Assembly (NCBI GenBank): GCA_902464595.1
Contig: CABQJX010000002.1
Location: forward strand, 12,388 to 76,387
Direction: 5' to 3'
Source: an uncultured Lachnoclostridium sp.
Lineage (GTDB): Bacteria; Bacillota; Clostridia; Lachnospirales; Lachnospiraceae
DNA: 64,000 nucleotides
Part shown: piece after piece, positions 1 through 7,848 of the stretch
Layout: each line of letters begins with the position of its first letter
Numbering within the stretch: the stretch's first letter is position 1
Made by a program: the position numbers and the translations under genes
Notes under the pieces: model-generated
Databases searched by the model: none
What the model was told of the DNA's origin: nothing
The model's input: the letters and a program-made list of their open reading frames with translations, nothing else

Positions 1-492
1 CAGACCGTGCTGGGAGGCTATTTCTTTGGTCTGTCCGGAACCTTTACCTCCTTTATCATTCTTGGAAATTACGGGCTTTCTCTCCAGGTTCACAATATCC
101 TGGATCTGAAGGGGATCTATGCCTTTTCCGGGAATCTGTACGAAACTATCCTTGCGGTCTTTGAGACCATGCCTTTGGCTAAAGCCGGTTTGGTACTTTT
201 GTCTGTCACTATGGTCGCCTTTTATGCCACCTCCTTTGACGCATTGACTATGGTTGCCAGCTCCTATTCCTACCACAGCCTGGGAGAAAATGAGGAACCC
301 CACAAGCAGGTAAAGCTGTTCTGGGCGATCCTGCTCATGCTCCTTCCCATTGCCCTGATCTTTTCTGATCATTCCATGACCAACCTGCAGACGGTATCCA
401 TTATCGCCGCTTTTCCCATCGGATTTATCCTGATCCTCATTGTGGCCAGCTTTTTTAGGGATGCACGGTCTTATCTGGAAGAAAAACATTAG
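1..492 (+). CDS. BCCT family transporter, C-terminal part (5' truncated by window edge)
   Basis: The reading frame is open from base 1 and ends at TAA 490-492, giving about 163 residues of a polytopic membrane protein. The start lies outside the window. Long hydrophobic segments and the stretch around 'SFDALTMVASSYSYHSLG' resemble the C-terminal core of betaine/choline/carnitine (BCCT) sodium-coupled transporters, which move quaternary-ammonium osmolytes across the cytoplasmic membrane. The substrate cannot be told from this fragment. A hairpin follows 64 bases downstream. The family call is fairly sure. Confidence 0.75.
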   Translation, partial: QTVLGGYFFGLSGTFTSFIILGNYGLSLQVHNILDLKGIYAFSGNLYETILAVFETMPLAKAGLVLLSVTMVAFYATSFDALTMVASSYSYHSLGENEEPHKQVKLFWAILLMLLPIALIFSDHSMTNLQTVSIIAAFPIGFILILIVASFFRDARSYLEEKH

Positions 493-555
493 GCAGACAA
501 GCTACCTATAGAGAATCTACCTACAGGGAATCCCCCTGTTCTATAGGGCAAACTA

Positions 556-584
556 AAACGAGGGCCGGTCTCCTGCCCTCGTTT
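556..584 (+). terminator. Hairpin terminator after the BCCT gene
   Basis: The arms AAACGAGGGC (556-565) and GCCCTCGTTT (575-584) pair perfectly over ten bases around a 9-base loop. The following T-run is weak, so efficiency is uncertain. It lies between the plus-strand transporter and the convergent HPr-like gene and may serve both. Confidence 0.5.
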
Positions 585-615
585 ATCGTTGTACATCCAT
601 GTCTATGTACGCTCC

Positions 616-870
616 TTATCCTTCGTTGTCCTCCCACAGGATCCTGTGGATTCTGTCTTCGGCCTCCAGCTCATCACTTCCCTTAAAGTAAAAGGTCAGG
701 AAACCGCTCATCCTCACATTCTTCATCTCGTCGTAATGCTTTACGTTTGCCGTGTGGGTATCGCTTTTTACAAAGATCTCGCAGTCAAATTGATTGGCTG
801 TCTGGATCAAATAGGAAATAGGAATAGGTCTGAAAACCATTCCCCTGCTGTCAAGTTCCCTCGTCAACAT
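616..870 (-). CDS. HPr-like small protein lacking the phospho-accepting histidine
   Basis: This is an 84-residue protein of HPr size. The order of elements matches HPr: an N-terminal strand, the loop 'RGMVFRP' where HPr has 'GLHARP', a helix, 'CEIFVKS', and a C-terminal helix after 'DELEAED'. Val12 sits where the PEP-phosphorylated histidine (His15) of HPr would be, while the following Arg-Pro is kept. It therefore probably cannot carry phosphate from enzyme I. Crh-type proteins also lack this histidine but keep the regulatory serine, which is not obvious here. The start ATG at 870 follows TTGAGGTGATCC. It is the last gene after the TetR-TolC-TolC run, 168 bases downstream of it. Confidence 0.6.
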   Translation of the reverse strand: MLTRELDSRGMVFRPIPISYLIQTANQFDCEIFVKSDTHTANVKHYDEMKNVRMSGFLTFYFKGSDELEAEDRIHRILWEDNEG

Positions 871-978
871 TGGATCACCTCAATTCATGACAAAACCGAT
901 TACCTGTTACCATGCCTCCTTTAAATCTTATATACTCCCTTATATCCATAGAATAACATTTTTCCCTAGCTAATGCAA

Positions 979-1004
979 GGGCTGCAAAAAATTTTCCGCA
1001 GCCC
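979..1004 (-). terminator. Hairpin downstream of the TolC-like genes
   Basis: The arms GGGCTGC (979-985) and GCAGCCC (998-1004) can pair around a 12-base A/T-rich loop. It lies 35 bases past the stop of the second TolC-like gene. Only a short T-run follows on the minus strand, so terminator function is likely but weak. Confidence 0.4.
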
Positions 1005-1038
1005 TGCCCCAGCCTGCCGGCACGCCGGTTCCTGACAG

Positions 1039-2250
1039 TTATGACACCGTAACGCTGACCCCGGTCACTGCCCACTGATAATTGCGGATAGCCTGCTGCA
1101 GGTTCAGATCCGCCCCCTTATAGGCTGCCTCTGCCTGCAGGTAAGCTAATTCCTGCTGTAAGAACTGGATCTGGCTTAAGGATCCGTTCTGTCTCTGTAT
1201 CTGAGCCGCATTCCAACCCATCTGAGCACTTTGATACGCGGTGGAAGCTGCATCGTAAGCGGCTTTCTTCTCAAACAGGGTATCATATAATACCTTCATA
1301 TCGGAACGAAGCTGATCCTCAGAATAATTGACGGTGCGCATCTTATTTGCCTTCTGCGTCATGCCTTCTGTGGTGCGCATCTGGAAGTCTGTCATTCCTG
1401 CGCCGGATCCGCTCCGCATACTGATCAGGTTATAATTGTTGTTTACCGCTTTTTCTGTATCCCCGGCCAGATCAAAGGAGGCGATCAGGGAAGGATCTGC
1501 CTTAGGCACTGGGCCGATCACGCTGTCTGCCCCCTTGTCCCATCCTGTGTAATAACAGAGTGTCTTATAAATCTGGTCAATCCCGGCGTCAATGGTATCC
1601 AGCTGGGCCTTGGCAGAGGATAGCTTGGATGCTACGCTCAGCACATCTGCATCCACTGCCAATCCCTGGGCCTGCATGGTGTTCTGAATAGCTTGGGCGC
1701 TCTGGGCCACCTCCAGAGCCTTCGCCACAACTGCTCTCTGAGCCAGATAATACTCATACTGGTTCATCAGCGTCTCCGCTCCCAATACGATCATATTGAC
1801 CTGCCGGTCCACGCTGCGGCTGGATTTGCTCCGGGCAATGGATTTATCCATGGATCCGGCGCTGGAGCGCAGCTGTCGGGCGCCTCCCACCACCTGCATG
1901 ACAGCCGCATTTCCGCTTCCCAGCACGTCGGCCAGCTGGTCTGCCTGGTTCATATAGTCATCCGCTACCACACGCATGGCGGTAGCGATGCTGGCCTGGT
2001 CGGCCTCCATATCATGGATCATTGCATAAGCGCTTTTTATGGGAGCGTAATGATTCTTGATCAGATCTGTGAGCTCACCGTATTCCATGGTACTGTCCTC
2101 AAGCTTTGCCATCTCCTGGGTATAAGCAATTCCCGGTTCTGTCAGCCTCTCCTCCGCCATATTTTCCGCCAGAGCGGTAAAACCTCCCTGTAATGCCATG
2201 AGGGCGGTCAGGGTTATGGCTGCAAAGCGCTTTCCTTTGATTCGATTCAT
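1039..2250 (-). CDS. TolC-family protein (second of a pair)
   Basis: This 403-residue protein has an N-terminal signal peptide (basic start, hydrophobic core 'FAAITLTALMALQGGF', then Ala-rich cleavage region near residue 28). The rest is mostly long helical, Gln/Ala-rich sequence typical of the outer-membrane efflux protein (TolC/OEP) family. In diderms TolC forms the trimeric exit duct of tripartite pumps. It shares the N-terminal motif 'AYTQ....L.D..MEYGEL' with the neighbour at 2282-3511, so the two are likely paralogues. AAGGAGG lies seven bases before the ATG. No adaptor or pump gene is seen nearby, so the role is unknown. Confidence 0.7.
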   Translation of the reverse strand: MNRIKGKRFAAITLTALMALQGGFTALAENMAEERLTEPGIAYTQEMAKLEDSTMEYGELTDLIKNHYAPIKSAYAMIHDMEADQASIATAMRVVADDYMNQADQLADVLGSGNAAVMQVVGGARQLRSSAGSMDKSIARSKSSRSVDRQVNMIVLGAETLMNQYEYYLAQRAVVAKALEVAQSAQAIQNTMQAQGLAVDADVLSVASKLSSAKAQLDTIDAGIDQIYKTLCYYTGWDKGADSVIGPVPKADPSLIASFDLAGDTEKAVNNNYNLISMRSGSGAGMTDFQMRTTEGMTQKANKMRTVNYSEDQLRSDMKVLYDTLFEKKAAYDAASTAYQSAQMGWNAAQIQRQNGSLSQIQFLQQELAYLQAEAAYKGADLNLQQAIRNYQWAVTGVSVTVS

Positions 2251-2281
2251 CTCTTTAACCTCCTTACCCCTTCTGTCCCCT

Positions 2282-3511
2282 CTAATTGGAGGTAGTCAGG
2301 CCCTTTACATTCCAGTCATACCCTTCCATTGCTAAAAGAAGCTGGAGTTTTTCTGTCTCCACGCTGTTTTTTGCTGTGGTATAGCTGCTTAACACATTCT
2401 GATATTCCAGGTCCGTGATCTCACCTACTGCCCTCTTTGCGGCAGCTGTATTCAGATTAACGGAAGCCACCTGGAAAGCAGCCTGGGCTGCATTTAAGGA
2501 ATCCCTGGTTGTCAGGACTGTATTATACTGGGTTTTCAAGGACTTAGCTGCCTTATTTTTGGCGTCCTCCAGCTGAGCCTGGTTGGAATCGATCAGATAC
2601 TGGCTGCTGAGATTCCCGGCCTTCTTTTCATAATATTTTACATCATAATTATTTGCAATAGCTGTCTCCAGATCTGCATCTGGGTTCATAGAAAGGATCC
2701 TGTCTGTATCCGGATCCGGCACTTTTCGGATCTCCGGCTGGGCGTCCACCTTCCAGCCCAGCATCAGGCAGAGATTCCTGTGGACATTGTCCGCTGATTT
2801 CTGAGCCGCAAGGATTGCTGAATCCTGATCCTGGACGCTCTTTAAAGCGGTCAGCACATCAGACTGGGTAGCCATTCCAGCTGCCTGTCTGGCCACAGCT
2901 GCCTCATACTGTGCCTGTAAAAGGCTGCGGGCGCTCTGAAGATTCTCCATGGTGTATTTGGACTGCTCATAAGTCACCATCATCTGCTGTGCCTGATATA
3001 CAAGCCCTGCCTCCGTCTGGTCATACTGGATCTTCTCCATATCTGCATCCTGATAGTTGTTATCCGCCTGCTGCTGGAGAAGCCCTACCTGAAATCTGGC
3101 CGTAGCCCAAGCGATGTCATCCTCATCATCTGCGTTGTCCCAGATAGCTTCAATGTCATCCATATAATCGTCATAAGCCACATTCAGATCCTTGCCCTTC
3201 TGATCCTTGTAAGTGGAACGGTTGCTGCGGACCGTGGGGTTATACTCATGGATCAGATCCTCCAATTCCCCATACTCCATCACATTATCCCTCAGGCTGG
3301 CCCATTTATCCTGGGTATAGGCAAATTCAGGGCTTAAATCCTTATTAATATCGGGAGCCGGCGGCTCTGCGATCAAGTGATCCTCGTCCGGTTTGCTCTG
3401 ATTCCTGGCAAAAGCAGTCATCGGAGCCGCCCCTGCTACCGCAAAAGCAGTAAAGGCTGCTGCCATCCTGTATCCGTATCTCCGACTCCATGCACATTTT
3501 GATCTTTTCAT
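2282..3511 (-). CDS. TolC-family protein (first of a pair)
   Basis: This 409-residue protein has a signal peptide ('AAAFTAFAVAGAAPMTAFA') and then long amphipathic helices with repeated Gln/Ala/Leu patterns, as in TolC-family proteins. The motif 'EFAYTQDKW..LRDNVMEYGEL' is echoed in the next gene. The gene starts 14 bases after the tetR stop, with CGAGG before the ATG, so the three genes look like one operon under TetR control. TolC-like proteins are known from Firmicute genomes, but their function in a single-membrane cell is not settled. An envelope or efflux role is inference. Confidence 0.7.
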   Translation of the reverse strand: MKRSKCAWSRRYGYRMAAAFTAFAVAGAAPMTAFARNQSKPDEDHLIAEPPAPDINKDLSPEFAYTQDKWASLRDNVMEYGELEDLIHEYNPTVRSNRSTYKDQKGKDLNVAYDDYMDDIEAIWDNADDEDDIAWATARFQVGLLQQQADNNYQDADMEKIQYDQTEAGLVYQAQQMMVTYEQSKYTMENLQSARSLLQAQYEAAVARQAAGMATQSDVLTALKSVQDQDSAILAAQKSADNVHRNLCLMLGWKVDAQPEIRKVPDPDTDRILSMNPDADLETAIANNYDVKYYEKKAGNLSSQYLIDSNQAQLEDAKNKAAKSLKTQYNTVLTTRDSLNAAQAAFQVASVNLNTAAAKRAVGEITDLEYQNVLSSYTTAKNSVETEKLQLLLAMEGYDWNVKGLTTSN

Positions 3512-3525
3512 TTTTTACCTCGTTT

Positions 3526-4164
3526 CTATGTCCTATTGTTCTTGCAGCTTCGTATTCCTGCCTCCAGGATCCCCATTTCCTTTTTCATGACCTCCAGGAT
3601 CCGCCCGCTCTCTGCCGCCCCTGCATAAAACAAGGTGACGGACCGTATGAAGATCAATACCAGCATATCCACCAGATAAGCCAGGGTGTCCTGGTCAATG
3701 GGATATTGTTCATGATCCAGGCATCCATAAAGCTGCTCGATAAAACTGCGGTACGCCTCGTCCTGTACCAAAAACCCTTTTACCCCAAACATCTGATTCT
3801 GGTTCACCACACTCAGATCGGACAGCATATTGCGGTACATGCGGTATCCCATTCCATTCTGATCCTTTTTTAGAACGGTGCTTAACAGCTCAAGGGACGT
3901 CTCGAAGGGATCTCCCTTTTGGGACTTTAAGGTGTCCAATACCGTCTTACCGCAGCTCACCCGGAATCCCCGGAGCATATAACGCATAAGATCATCCTTA
4001 TCCTCAAAATACGTATAGAAGCTTCCTCTGGAAATATCTGCCTCCTTAATGATCTGGTTGATGGATGCAGAGGAATAAGGAACCCTGGAAAACTCATGGG
4101 CTGCCGCTTCCAATATCATCTGTTTTTTCTCTTCCTTTAATTTTAAGAAGCGCTGGGTGGGCAT
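3526..4164 (-). CDS. TetR/AcrR family transcriptional regulator
   Basis: The 212-residue protein has the usual TetR plan. An N-terminal helix-turn-helix spans about residues 10-55, with 'SINQIIKEADISRGSFYTYFEDKDDLM' spread across the recognition helix, followed by an all-helical ligand/dimer domain without a recognised signature. GGAGG sits close upstream of the ATG. It is first in a run with the two TolC-like genes and is read from a consensus promoter flanked by TGAC-type inverted repeats. It therefore most likely represses its own operon and responds to a small hydrophobic ligand. The ligand is unknown. Confidence 0.85.
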   Translation of the reverse strand: MPTQRFLKLKEEKKQMILEAAAHEFSRVPYSSASINQIIKEADISRGSFYTYFEDKDDLMRYMLRGFRVSCGKTVLDTLKSQKGDPFETSLELLSTVLKKDQNGMGYRMYRNMLSDLSVVNQNQMFGVKGFLVQDEAYRSFIEQLYGCLDHEQYPIDQDTLAYLVDMLVLIFIRSVTLFYAGAAESGRILEVMKKEMGILEAGIRSCKNNRT

Positions 4165-4199
4165 ATATCCTGCCTCCGATTTCTCTTTTGTATAATATG

Positions 4200-4212
4200 T
4201 GACAAGATGTCA
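4200..4212. promoter_or_regulatory. Candidate TetR operator 1
   Basis: TGACAAGATGTCA is a perfect inverted repeat of TGACA with a 3-base spacer. It lies about 20-30 bases downstream of the tetR -10 box, where a bound repressor would block transcription. Assignment to this TetR is inference. Confidence 0.4.
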
Positions 4213-4229
4213 TAATTGCCACGCTCCCA

Positions 4230-4258
4230 ATTATAAACACTTCTGACTTACGTGTCAA
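4230..4258 (-). promoter_or_regulatory. Consensus sigma-A promoter of tetR-tolC operon
   Basis: On the minus strand TTGACA (4253-4258) and TATAAT (4230-4235) are both perfect consensus boxes with an ideal 17-base spacer. The predicted start point lies about 60 bases before the tetR ATG. Confidence 0.8.
4244..4257. promoter_or_regulatory. Candidate TetR operator 2
   Basis: TGACTTACGTGTCA contains inverted TGAC/GTCA arms with a 6-base spacer and overlaps the -35 box of the tetR promoter. It shares half-sites with the perfect repeat at 4200-4212, suggesting two sites that flank the -10 box. Confidence 0.35.
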
Positions 4259-4307
4259 GAAACCAAGGATTAAATTTCCATAAACACAAAATAGCTATTT
4301 TTTCCCC

Positions 4308-4336
4308 TTGCGCATTTCCCAGTCTTGCCTTATACT
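4308..4336 (+). promoter_or_regulatory. Predicted promoter of the nitrite/sulfite reductase gene
   Basis: TTGCGC (4308-4313) and TATACT (4331-4336) are separated by exactly 17 bases. The start point would be near 4343, leaving a leader of about 100 bases that contains the hairpin at 4377-4409. Confidence 0.55.
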
Positions 4337-4376
4337 CATTTCAACTTTGTGCAATTTGTAAGTTTCTATTTTGATT

Positions 4377-4409
4377 CTTGGGCTTCCGCATTTTGCGGTC
4401 AGGCCCAAG
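4377..4409 (+). promoter_or_regulatory. Leader hairpin upstream of the reductase gene
   Basis: CTTGGGC (4377-4383) pairs with GCCCAAG (4403-4409), and inside it CCGCA (4386-4390) pairs with TGCGG (4394-4398). ATTTTATC follows. The two-part stem with a T-rich tail resembles an attenuator in the 5' leader, but no known riboswitch was recognised. Confidence 0.4.
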
Positions 4410-4441
4410 ATTTTATCTGCTAAAAGAAAAGGAGTAAAATT

Positions 4442-5999
4442 ATGTTAAATCCACATCTGATCCAGCAGTTCCGTGAGGATATTTCCCAGTTCTCCAAAGG
4501 GATCCATTCCTTTGAGGCAGGAGAGACAGACCGAAACGCTTTTAAAAAGATTTCCGGCGGATTTGGAAGCTATGCCCAGAAACAGGGCGGTTATATGCTG
4601 CGTCTTCGTCTTCCGGGAGGGCAGATCTCCAAAAAAACCCTTGAATTTATTTCCAAAAAAGCTCAGGAATATAACGTAAGCCTGGTGAAGCTGACCACCT
4701 GCCAGACCATCCAGTTCCATAACCTGAAGGCGGAGGATGTCATATCCCTTTTAACGGACACTCTGGACTTTGGCATCATCACACGGGGCGGCGGCGGGGA
4801 TTACCCAAGAAATGTAATGGCCAGCCCTCTCAGCGGTCTGAACCCTCAGGAAACCTTTGATGTGACCCCCTTCGCCCAGGCCGCAGGGGAATATCTTCTC
4901 ACCCAGCTTCCAAATCTCCATATGCCCCGCAAGCTGAAAGTTGCCTTCTCCAACACGCCGGAGGACGAGGTTCATGCCTCTTTCCGTGATCTGGGATTTG
5001 TCGCCCAACAAAGATGGAACCTTTTCCGTTTTCTGTGCAGGAGGCCTTGGGCCGAATCCTAAATTAGGGGTTCACATCACAGACCACGCTGCCCCTGAGG
5101 AGGTTTCCCTGTATATCAAAGCCATGCTCCTTCTCTTTACCACCTTCGGCAATTATGAGTCCAGAGCCAAATCCCGTACCCGCTATCTCCAGGACACCCT
5201 GGGAGCTGAGGAAATCCGCAGCCATTTCATGAAATTTGTGGAGCAGGCCCGCTTAGAGGAGGAACCCTTAAAGACAGAATCCTGCCCTACCGTGCAGAAG
5301 GCTGCCCAGGGGGAACTTTCCCCCGCCCTTTCAAAAAACAAAAGGATCCTGCCTCAGAAGCAGGAAGGGCTGTACAGCCTGTCCTATCATCCTCTGGGAG
5401 GACGCCTCAGCTGCGAAAAGCTGGCAGACCTGTACCAGGCCATCAAGGATATACCGGAAGCTTCCCTCCGCCTTGGCCCCGACGGGACTTTGTACATTGT
5501 AAACCTGACAGTCAAAGAGCTTCCTGATCTGTTAGAAGCCACCGCAGACAGCGCTTCTTCCTTATTGGAGACAAGCGTCTGCTGTATCGGCTCCTCTGTG
5601 TGCCAGCACGGCCTCCGGGATTCCTACGGCCTCCTTTCCGCCTGCGCTGCCAGACTCCAAGAGGAGCAGCTTCCGGACGGAGTCCTTCCTTCTATCCACA
5701 TTTCCGGCTGTCCTTCCAGCTGTGCAAGCCATCAATCCTCAGGGATCGGCTTCTCTGGCCATTCCAAACGGGCAGACGGAGCCATGGTTTCCGCTTTCCG
5801 TCTCTTTGTAAACGGAAGCAGCCGTCAGGGCGAAACCCGTCTCGGAACCGAAAAAGCTGTGATCCTGGAATCCCTGATCCCGGATTTCCTGGCTGATCTG
5901 GGCAGAAAAATCGCCGCAGACGGCAGTACCTTTGAAGCCTGGTATCCCGCTCATGAAGAAGAATTTGACCAACTGGCAAAGGAATACGGGGATCGATAA
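4442..5999 (+). pseudogene. Nitrite/sulfite reductase (siroheme, 4Fe-4S), disrupted by a +1 frameshift
   Basis: With one base removed from the CCC run at 5004-5006, the two overlapping frames (4442-5062 and about 4941-5999) join into one protein of about 518 residues, normal for ferredoxin-type nitrite/sulfite reductases. It has two ferredoxin-like half-domains and two siroheme/iron-sulfur domains. The cluster ligands are visible as C-x5-C (about Cys381 and 387) and C-x3-C (about 423 and 427). The family reduces sulfite to sulfide or nitrite to ammonia by six electrons. As written, the first frame stops after 206 residues and would lack all the cysteines. The cause may be a real mutation or a base-calling error. 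GGAG precedes the ATG. Confidence 0.8.
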
Positions 6000-6046
6000 A
6001 AAAATATGGATGGGGACAGCGGCTTAGCCGTTATCCTCATCCATAT
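5998..6046 (-). terminator. Strong terminator at the end of the long glycan run
   Basis: A near-perfect 20-base stem (6004-6023 with 6027-6046) closes on a 3-base loop, TTA at 6024-6026. On the minus strand a run of T follows (A-run 5998-6004). The loop is the stop codon of the GtrB-like gene. It probably terminates the convergent reductase gene as well. Confidence 0.8.
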
Positions 6047-6962
6047 TCCATGTCTGGTCCACAATGTAGATGGGCCTGTCTTTTAATTCTGTAAATAAGA
6101 TAGCAATATACTCGCCGATGATCCCAACGATCAAAAACAGCATAGCAAACATAAAGCAGATCAGCACCACAATGGTAGCGTATCCGCTGGGAGCGCCCTG
6201 CCTGGTAAAAAGAGTGTAGACCATAACTGCCAGCCCCAGAAAGCCGGAAAAAATCCCTGCATAGATGCCCAGTTTTAAAGGCATATTAGAAAAGCAGAGG
6301 ATGGTGTTGATGGAGAATACAAACAGCTTTTTGAGGCTGTATTTACTCTCCCCTGCCACCCTGGCCCTGGCCTCATACTGGATCGTAGTCTTTCGGAATC
6401 CTACATTCTGGACATACCCTCTCAAAAACCGCACCTTTTCCCGGTAGCTTTCCTTTAACACCTGAGCCACATGCTGGGTAATGGCGAAAAAATCGGAGGC
6501 GTTGGCCTCAAAATGCACATCGGAAATGTGATTGATCAGCCAATAAAAACCGGAGGAAGTAATGTTCTTCACAAGGCCTGCGGACTTATTTTTGGTGCGC
6601 ACCATGTTCACTACCTGATAGCCCTCCTCAAACTGTTCCAGGATCTTAGGAATACATTCCGGCGGATGCTGGAGATCCGCATCCATACAGATGATCCCCT
6701 CCCCCCTGCTGTGATCCAATCCCGCGATCATGGCCGCCTCATGGCCAAAATTCCTGGAAAAGCTGAGCACCTTCACCTTGGAATCCCTGGAAGCCAGGCT
6801 TTCCAGGATCCTGAGGCTTTCGTCGGCGCTTCCATCATTCACAAAGATCAGCTCATGATCCCAGGAAATCTGATCCAGTATTTTTTTTGTTTCTCTGTAA
6901 AATTCTTCTAATGCACGTTCCTCGTTGTAGACAGATACCACAACGGATAACAACTTGTCCAT
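6024..6962 (-). CDS. GtrB/DPM1-like polyprenyl-phosphate glycosyltransferase (GT2)
   Basis: This 312-residue protein has a GT2 fold ('SVVVSVYNEE', 'FVNDGSADES', 'CMDADLQHPPE' with the metal-binding D-x-D) and two C-terminal membrane helices beginning near 'MPLKLGIYAGIFSGFLGL'. This is the plan of GtrB/YfdH and ArnC-type enzymes, which transfer a sugar from its nucleotide to undecaprenyl phosphate on the inner face. Start: ATG at 6962 (MDKLLSVV), because the upstream extension does not look like protein of this family. It is the last gene of a long run and its stop lies in the terminator loop. The lipid-linked sugar could feed the GT-C-like proteins upstream, but no GtrA flippase is seen. Confidence 0.8.
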   Translation of the reverse strand: MDKLLSVVVSVYNEERALEEFYRETKKILDQISWDHELIFVNDGSADESLRILESLASRDSKVKVLSFSRNFGHEAAMIAGLDHSRGEGIICMDADLQHPPECIPKILEQFEEGYQVVNMVRTKNKSAGLVKNITSSGFYWLINHISDVHFEANASDFFAITQHVAQVLKESYREKVRFLRGYVQNVGFRKTTIQYEARARVAGESKYSLKKLFVFSINTILCFSNMPLKLGIYAGIFSGFLGLAVMVYTLFTRQGAPSGYATIVVLICFMFAMLFLIVGIIGEYIAILFTELKDRPIYIVDQTWNMDEDNG

Positions 6963-6990
6963 CTTTTTCGCTGGTTGTCCTTTCTGTACC

Positions 6991-7848
6991 CTATTCAAAT
7001 ATCTCGATCTCCTGGCTGGAATGGGTGGGGAGACGCTTTTCTGGCGGAGGAAGCTCCATATAATTCCCATATACCTCTGTGAGGATCTCGTGCCAGCCCT
7101 TAGGAAGCATAAGGAAGGTATCCTCAAACTCCCCATCCACCACTTGTTCACAGCAGGAGCCCTCCACCGTCACATAGAGGTAATCCGGCTGGTAATTACT
7201 GTAATACCAGAATTTTCCCCGGCTTTTGCGGTCCTTTAGGGCAGCCGCCCTCTGCATGGCAAAAATAACCTTCATCGGGATCAGATGGCCCAAAGAGGCC
7301 AGGCCTCCCACAAAAATCTTGTGCATCAGGCTGTATTTGCCGAAATCCAGATGGTAACGGTGGCCCATAGCCAGACCATAGATGGCCTTATGAAGCAGGC
7401 GGGTCCACTCTGCCCCTGCCTTTGAGGCAGGAAGCCGGTCCAGGATAAACAGATCCACCCAGATATGATTCAATTTGCCTCCGTAAAACTCCATCTCCGG
7501 CCCTTCGGCATGGCAGCGGCTCTTTTTGTAGATGATCCGGGGGGTGAAATCGTAAAAGGCTTTTCCTCCCCGGTAGCTGTCCGGCTCCAAAAGCTCCATG
7601 GTGTCAGGCAGCTCCCTCTTTGCCACCTTCATGAATGCCTCATATTGGCTTCTGGTAAAAGCCACATCGGCATCGTCATCCCAGGGAATAAATCCCTTAT
7701 GGCGCACAGCCCCGATCAGAGTTCCCGCATCCAGCATATAGCGTATGTTGTATTTACGACAAATCCGGTCAATTTCCTTTAATATTTTCAGGTTTGCCTG
7801 ATGGACCCGCGTCATATCATAGGCTGTTGTCACTGTTTCTGCCTCCAT
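6991..7848 (-). CDS. LicD family protein (phosphotransferase for surface glycans)
   Basis: The 285-residue protein carries the LicD signature: 'LDAGTLIGAVRHKGFIPWD' followed by 'DDADV', with the acidic metal-binding cluster. LicD-family enzymes attach phosphocholine or other phospho-substituents to glycans or teichoic acids from CDP-activated donors. Start: ATG at 7848 after GAGACAGGA, overlapping the end of rfbH by 19 bases, which implies coupled translation. No licA or licC partner is visible, so phosphocholine is only one possibility. Longer starts at 7869 or 7929 cannot be excluded. Confidence 0.75.
   Translation of the reverse strand: MEAETVTTAYDMTRVHQANLKILKEIDRICRKYNIRYMLDAGTLIGAVRHKGFIPWDDDADVAFTRSQYEAFMKVAKRELPDTMELLEPDSYRGGKAFYDFTPRIIYKKSRCHAEGPEMEFYGGKLNHIWVDLFILDRLPASKAGAEWTRLLHKAIYGLAMGHRYHLDFGKYSLMHKIFVGGLASLGHLIPMKVIFAMQRAAALKDRKSRGKFWYYSNYQPDYLYVTVEGSCCEQVVDGEFEDTFLMLPKGWHEILTEVYGNYMELPPPEKRLPTHSSQEIEIFE

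Noticed and set aside
875..1075. A 66-codon frame between the HPr-like gene and the TolC-like gene
   Set aside because: It overlaps the 3' end of the TolC-like gene and a terminator hairpin, with no family similarity.
6963..7151. A longer N-terminus for the GtrB-like protein
   Set aside because: The added 63 residues overlap the LicD gene and do not resemble the family. MDKLLSVV at 6962 matches the normal GT2 start.
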